Below are positions 61,987 through 64,000 of a stretch of DNA of 64,000 bases, one piece after another. The notes under the pieces were generated by a model, which had not been told where the DNA came from, searched no databases, and saw only the letters and a program-made list of their open reading frames with translations. The DNA comes from Cyanobium sp. WAJ14-Wanaka (GTDB lineage: Bacteria > Cyanobacteriota > Cyanobacteriia > PCC-6307 > Cyanobiaceae), in the NCBI RefSeq assembly GCF_024345375.1, contig NZ_JAGQAZ010000001.1:558001-622000 (forward strand). The letters run 5' to 3'. A program made the position numbers and the translations under genes. Positions within the stretch are counted from its first letter, which is position 1. Every line of letters starts with the position of its first letter.

Positions 61987-64000
61987 GCCGCAACAAGTGG
62001 CGAAGTGATGCGGGCCTGGAAATCCGCCAAAGTGAGCGTGCTGAGGGCAGCGTTGACATCACCCACACAAAATTGAGGGCCAAGCCTGACAAAGCGGGTC
62101 TGATCCTCAAAACGCACTAGGGCGACGACCGGGACCCTTGACCCCACCTCATCCTGGGGGGGCCGGTGCTGGTGCAGGCATTCGCGCAGCCGGTGCTGAA
62201 TGGCGATGTCAGCGGCCTGGTCTGCTGGTAGCTCCACCATCAGCAGCTGGAGGTCATCGATGCTGCGGCAGTCATCGACAATCAACTGAACCCGCTCATC
62301 GCGGCGGTCGACCGAGGCCCATACCAGCAGCCTGGAATCCACCATCAGGTGGTCGGCGAGACGGGCGTAGGACTTTGGAAACACCACGGCCTCGCAGCTG
62401 CCGGTGAGATCTTCTAGCTGTAAAACAGCCATGCGATCGCCCTTGCGGGTGGTGACCTGGCGAATCTCCGGCACCATCACCACTGCGCTGACCTTCGACT
62501 TATCCGCACATTCATCCAGGCTGCCCAGGGAAATCGGTGAAAGCAATTTCACCTGCTTGGCCAGCTGTTTGAGCGGGTGATCGGAGAGATAGAAGCCCAC
62601 CAATTCCTTCTCGAGGCGCAACTTTTCAGTGGGGGGGTAATCACGAACCGGCGCCGCCTTGGGGGCAGTGCTCAGGTCGCCCACGACGCTGGTTGGGACG
62701 CCGGAATCGGGGCCAGAGCTCAGCAAATCAAACAGATTGCCCTGACCGCTCGCCCGGTCCTTGGCCCGCGAACTAGCCCAATCAACCACCAAATCCAAAT
62801 CGGCCATCAATTGGGCACGATTCGCACCAGGCTCAAGGCTGTCGAGGGCACCGGAGTGAATTAAGGCCTCCAGGGCCCGACGGTTTAATTGCTGGCCAGG
62901 GATGCGATCACAAAGTTCTGCCAGGCACACAAAGGGGCCATCCGTCTGGCGGGCCTCAATCAGCTGGCGAATCGCCCCATCGCCCAAATTGCGCACGGCA
63001 GAAAGGCCAAAGAGAATTCGATCACCGACCGGGGTGAAGTCGATGCCGGAAGCATTCACATCCGGGGGCAACACCTCAATACCCATGGCATTGCAGTTTG
63101 CGATATAACGCTGAACCTTGTCACTGGCGCCCGCATTTACCGTGAGTAGGGCGGCCATGTAGGCCACTGGATAGTGGGCCTTTAGGTATGCGGTCTGATA
63201 GGTGACGGCACCGTAGGCAGTGGAGTGACTTTTGTTAAAACAATATTCTGCGAACAGAACCATTTGCTCAAAAAGTGACTCTGCCACCTGGGAATCCACA
63301 CCCCTTGCCGTAGCCCCGTCAACAAAGAGGCTCTGGTGTTTTTCCATCTCACTTTTCTTCTTCTTACCCATGGCCCGGCGCAAGAGATCCGCCTCGCCTA
63401 GGGAATAGCCAGCCAGGTCCTGGGCGATCCTCATGATCTGCTCTTGGTAGACCATGATTCCGTAGGTCTCTTGAAGAATTGGCTCCAACTTTGCGTGGGC
63501 AAATTCAATGCGCTCGCGGCCGTGCTTGCGGTTGATAAATTTGGGAATCAGACCCGCATCCAAGGGGCCAGGGCGGTAGAGAGCCAAAATCGAAGAGATA
63601 TCTTCGAGAGATGAGGGCTTGAGATCGCGCACGATCTGGCGCATGCCACTCGATTCCAACTGGAAAATACCCTCCAGATCACCCCTCGCCAAAAGCGCAT
63701 AGGTGCCTTCATCGTTTAGGGGAAGGGCATCAGGATCAACCCTTAAACCACTACTTTGCTCAACCAAATCGACTGTTTTGTCGATCATGGTGAGGTTTTT
63801 AAGGCCCAAAAAGTCCATTTTCAACAGGCCCATCGACTCCACATCTTCCATGAAGTATTGGGTGATCACCTGACCGTCGTTGTTGCGCTGGAGGGGCACC
63901 AGTTCATCTAGGGGCTCGGCTGCAATAACCACACCGGCTGCATGGACCCCGAAGGTCTTGTTGGTGCCCTCGATGCGCATGGCCATGTCAACCCAGCGGG
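61983..64000 (-). CDS. dnaE: DNA polymerase III alpha subunit, C-terminal part (5' end off window)
   Basis: The last 672 residues of the replicative polymerase are in the window, entering as RWVDMAMRIEGTNKTFGVHA at the right edge. The catalytic palm and PHP domain lie beyond it. Visible parts include HAAGVVIA, LGLKNLTMIDKTVDLV, YRPGPLDAGLIPKF, YGIMVYQEQIMRIAQDLAGY and the tail with the OB-fold (KGDRMAVLQLEDLTGSCEAV). The AEY-CFN junction that carries the split DnaE intein in many cyanobacteria is continuous here (63240-63248 region), so the gene is a single open frame. Confidence 0.96.
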   Translation of the reverse strand, partial: RWVDMAMRIEGTNKTFGVHAAGVVIAAEPLDELVPLQRNNDGQVITQYFMEDVESMGLLKMDFLGLKNLTMIDKTVDLVEQSSGLRVDPDALPLNDEGTYALLARGDLEGIFQLESSGMRQIVRDLKPSSLEDISSILALYRPGPLDAGLIPKFINRKHGRERIEFAHAKLEPILQETYGIMVYQEQIMRIAQDLAGYSLGEADLLRRAMGKKKKSEMEKHQSLFVDGATARGVDSQVAESLFEQMVLFAEYCFNKSHSTAYGAVTYQTAYLKAHYPVAYMAALLTVNAGASDKVQRYIANCNAMGIEVLPPDVNASGIDFTPVGDRILFGLSAVRNLGDGAIRQLIEARQTDGPFVCLAELCDRIPGQQLNRRALEALIHSGALDSLEPGANRAQLMADLDLVVDWASSRAKDRASGQGNLFDLLSSGPDSGVPTSVVGDLSTAPKAAPVRDYPPTEKLRLEKELVGFYLSDHPLKQLAKQVKLLSPISLGSLDECADKSKVSAVVMVPEIRQVTTRKGDRMAVLQLEDLTGSCEAVVFPKSYARLADHLMVDSRLLVWASVDRRDERVQLIVDDCRSIDDLQLLMVELPADQAADIAIQHRLRECLHQHRPPQDEVGSRVPVVALVRFEDQTRFVRLGPQFCVGDVNAALSTLTLADFQARITSPLVAA

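Noticed and set aside
55857-62440. HIP1-type GCGATCGC octamers (55857, 60982 and 62433)
   Set aside because: By eye only three occur in 64 kb, roughly what GC-rich composition gives by chance. This lack of enrichment fits picocyanobacteria rather than marking a feature.

Overview
The window is a gene-dense, GC-rich chromosomal segment of a unicellular phycobilisome-bearing cyanobacterium, most likely of the Synechococcus/Cyanobium (picocyanobacterial) group. The evidence is pcyA (phycocyanobilin synthesis), apcF (phycobilisome core), chlP, gun4, psb28, a Pam68-like gene, sipA, DevBCA, a glnA with an NtcA-type promoter, and many small cyanobacteria-only unknown proteins. No rRNA, tRNA, CRISPR, insertion sequence, prophage or integration site was seen. 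No gap between genes exceeds about 210 bases, so this reads as ordinary core chromosome with a few unusual local arrangements.

Layout. 1-1237: lptB (cut by the left edge), an LptA/OstA-like gene and a DUF309 gene, overlapping start to stop on the minus strand. 1298-6573: typA, a U32 peptidase-family protein and a VanY-type carboxypeptidase. 6621-12733: chlP, glyS, ferredoxin-sulfite reductase and a VanX-type dipeptidase. 12755-17866: recG, a coiled-coil unknown, tsf and rpsB. 17978-22779: a family 2 glycosyltransferase, a 51-residue basic protein with its own terminator, then pcyA-devB-devC-devA as a tightly overlapping unit. 22827-25366: two M16 peptidase-family proteins, one with and one without the zinc site. 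25398-30455: sipA divergent from bioY-lspA-FHA/PBP-GTPase. 30388-33731: a PLP decarboxylase with a small membrane protein, tadA and an alanine/serine-glyoxylate aminotransferase. 33774-35976: apcF divergent from NtcA-controlled glnA. 36019-38854: a methyltransferase, two small unknowns, an RsbW-type kinase and a GUN4-domain gene. 38916-42469: mnmH, psb28 and two tandem AI-2E-family permeases. 42474-48685: a small membrane protein, secF, secD, pdhB, a DUF3082 gene, ispE, rsmA and a YraN gene. 48756-51087: a lumenal pentapeptide protein, two unknowns and gap. 51038-54362: a three-gene type B succinate dehydrogenase/fumarate reductase. 54402-56336: a small membrane protein, a palindrome resembling an SOS operator, a UmuD-like gene that lacks the cleavable arm, and umuC. 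56350-61986: small unknowns, dnaG, an EamA transporter, a lipoprotein, ruvA, rpsO and pam68. 61983-64000: the 3' part of an unsplit dnaE.

How the genes work together. Several groups support photosynthesis: chlP, gun4 and pcyA make or regulate chlorophyll and bilin pigments, apcF places bilin in the phycobilisome core, and psb28 and Pam68 assist photosystem II assembly. LptA/LptB, LspA, the FHA-containing penicillin-binding protein, the two M15 peptidases, DevBCA and SecDF form an envelope set. GlnA, sulfite reductase, GAPDH, PdhB and succinate dehydrogenase cover nitrogen, sulfur and central carbon metabolism. UmuDC, RecG, RuvA, DnaG and DnaE cover replication and DNA damage.

The least ordinary items are the UmuD that is effectively encoded in its processed form beneath a candidate LexA palindrome, the fusion of pcyA to a DevBCA exporter operon, the anti-sigma kinase translationally coupled to an unknown 97-residue protein beside gun4, the FHA-PBP, the four-histidine type B SdhC, and the intein-free dnaE at the classic split-intein site. 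I did not find a clearly new multi-gene system; these are leads.
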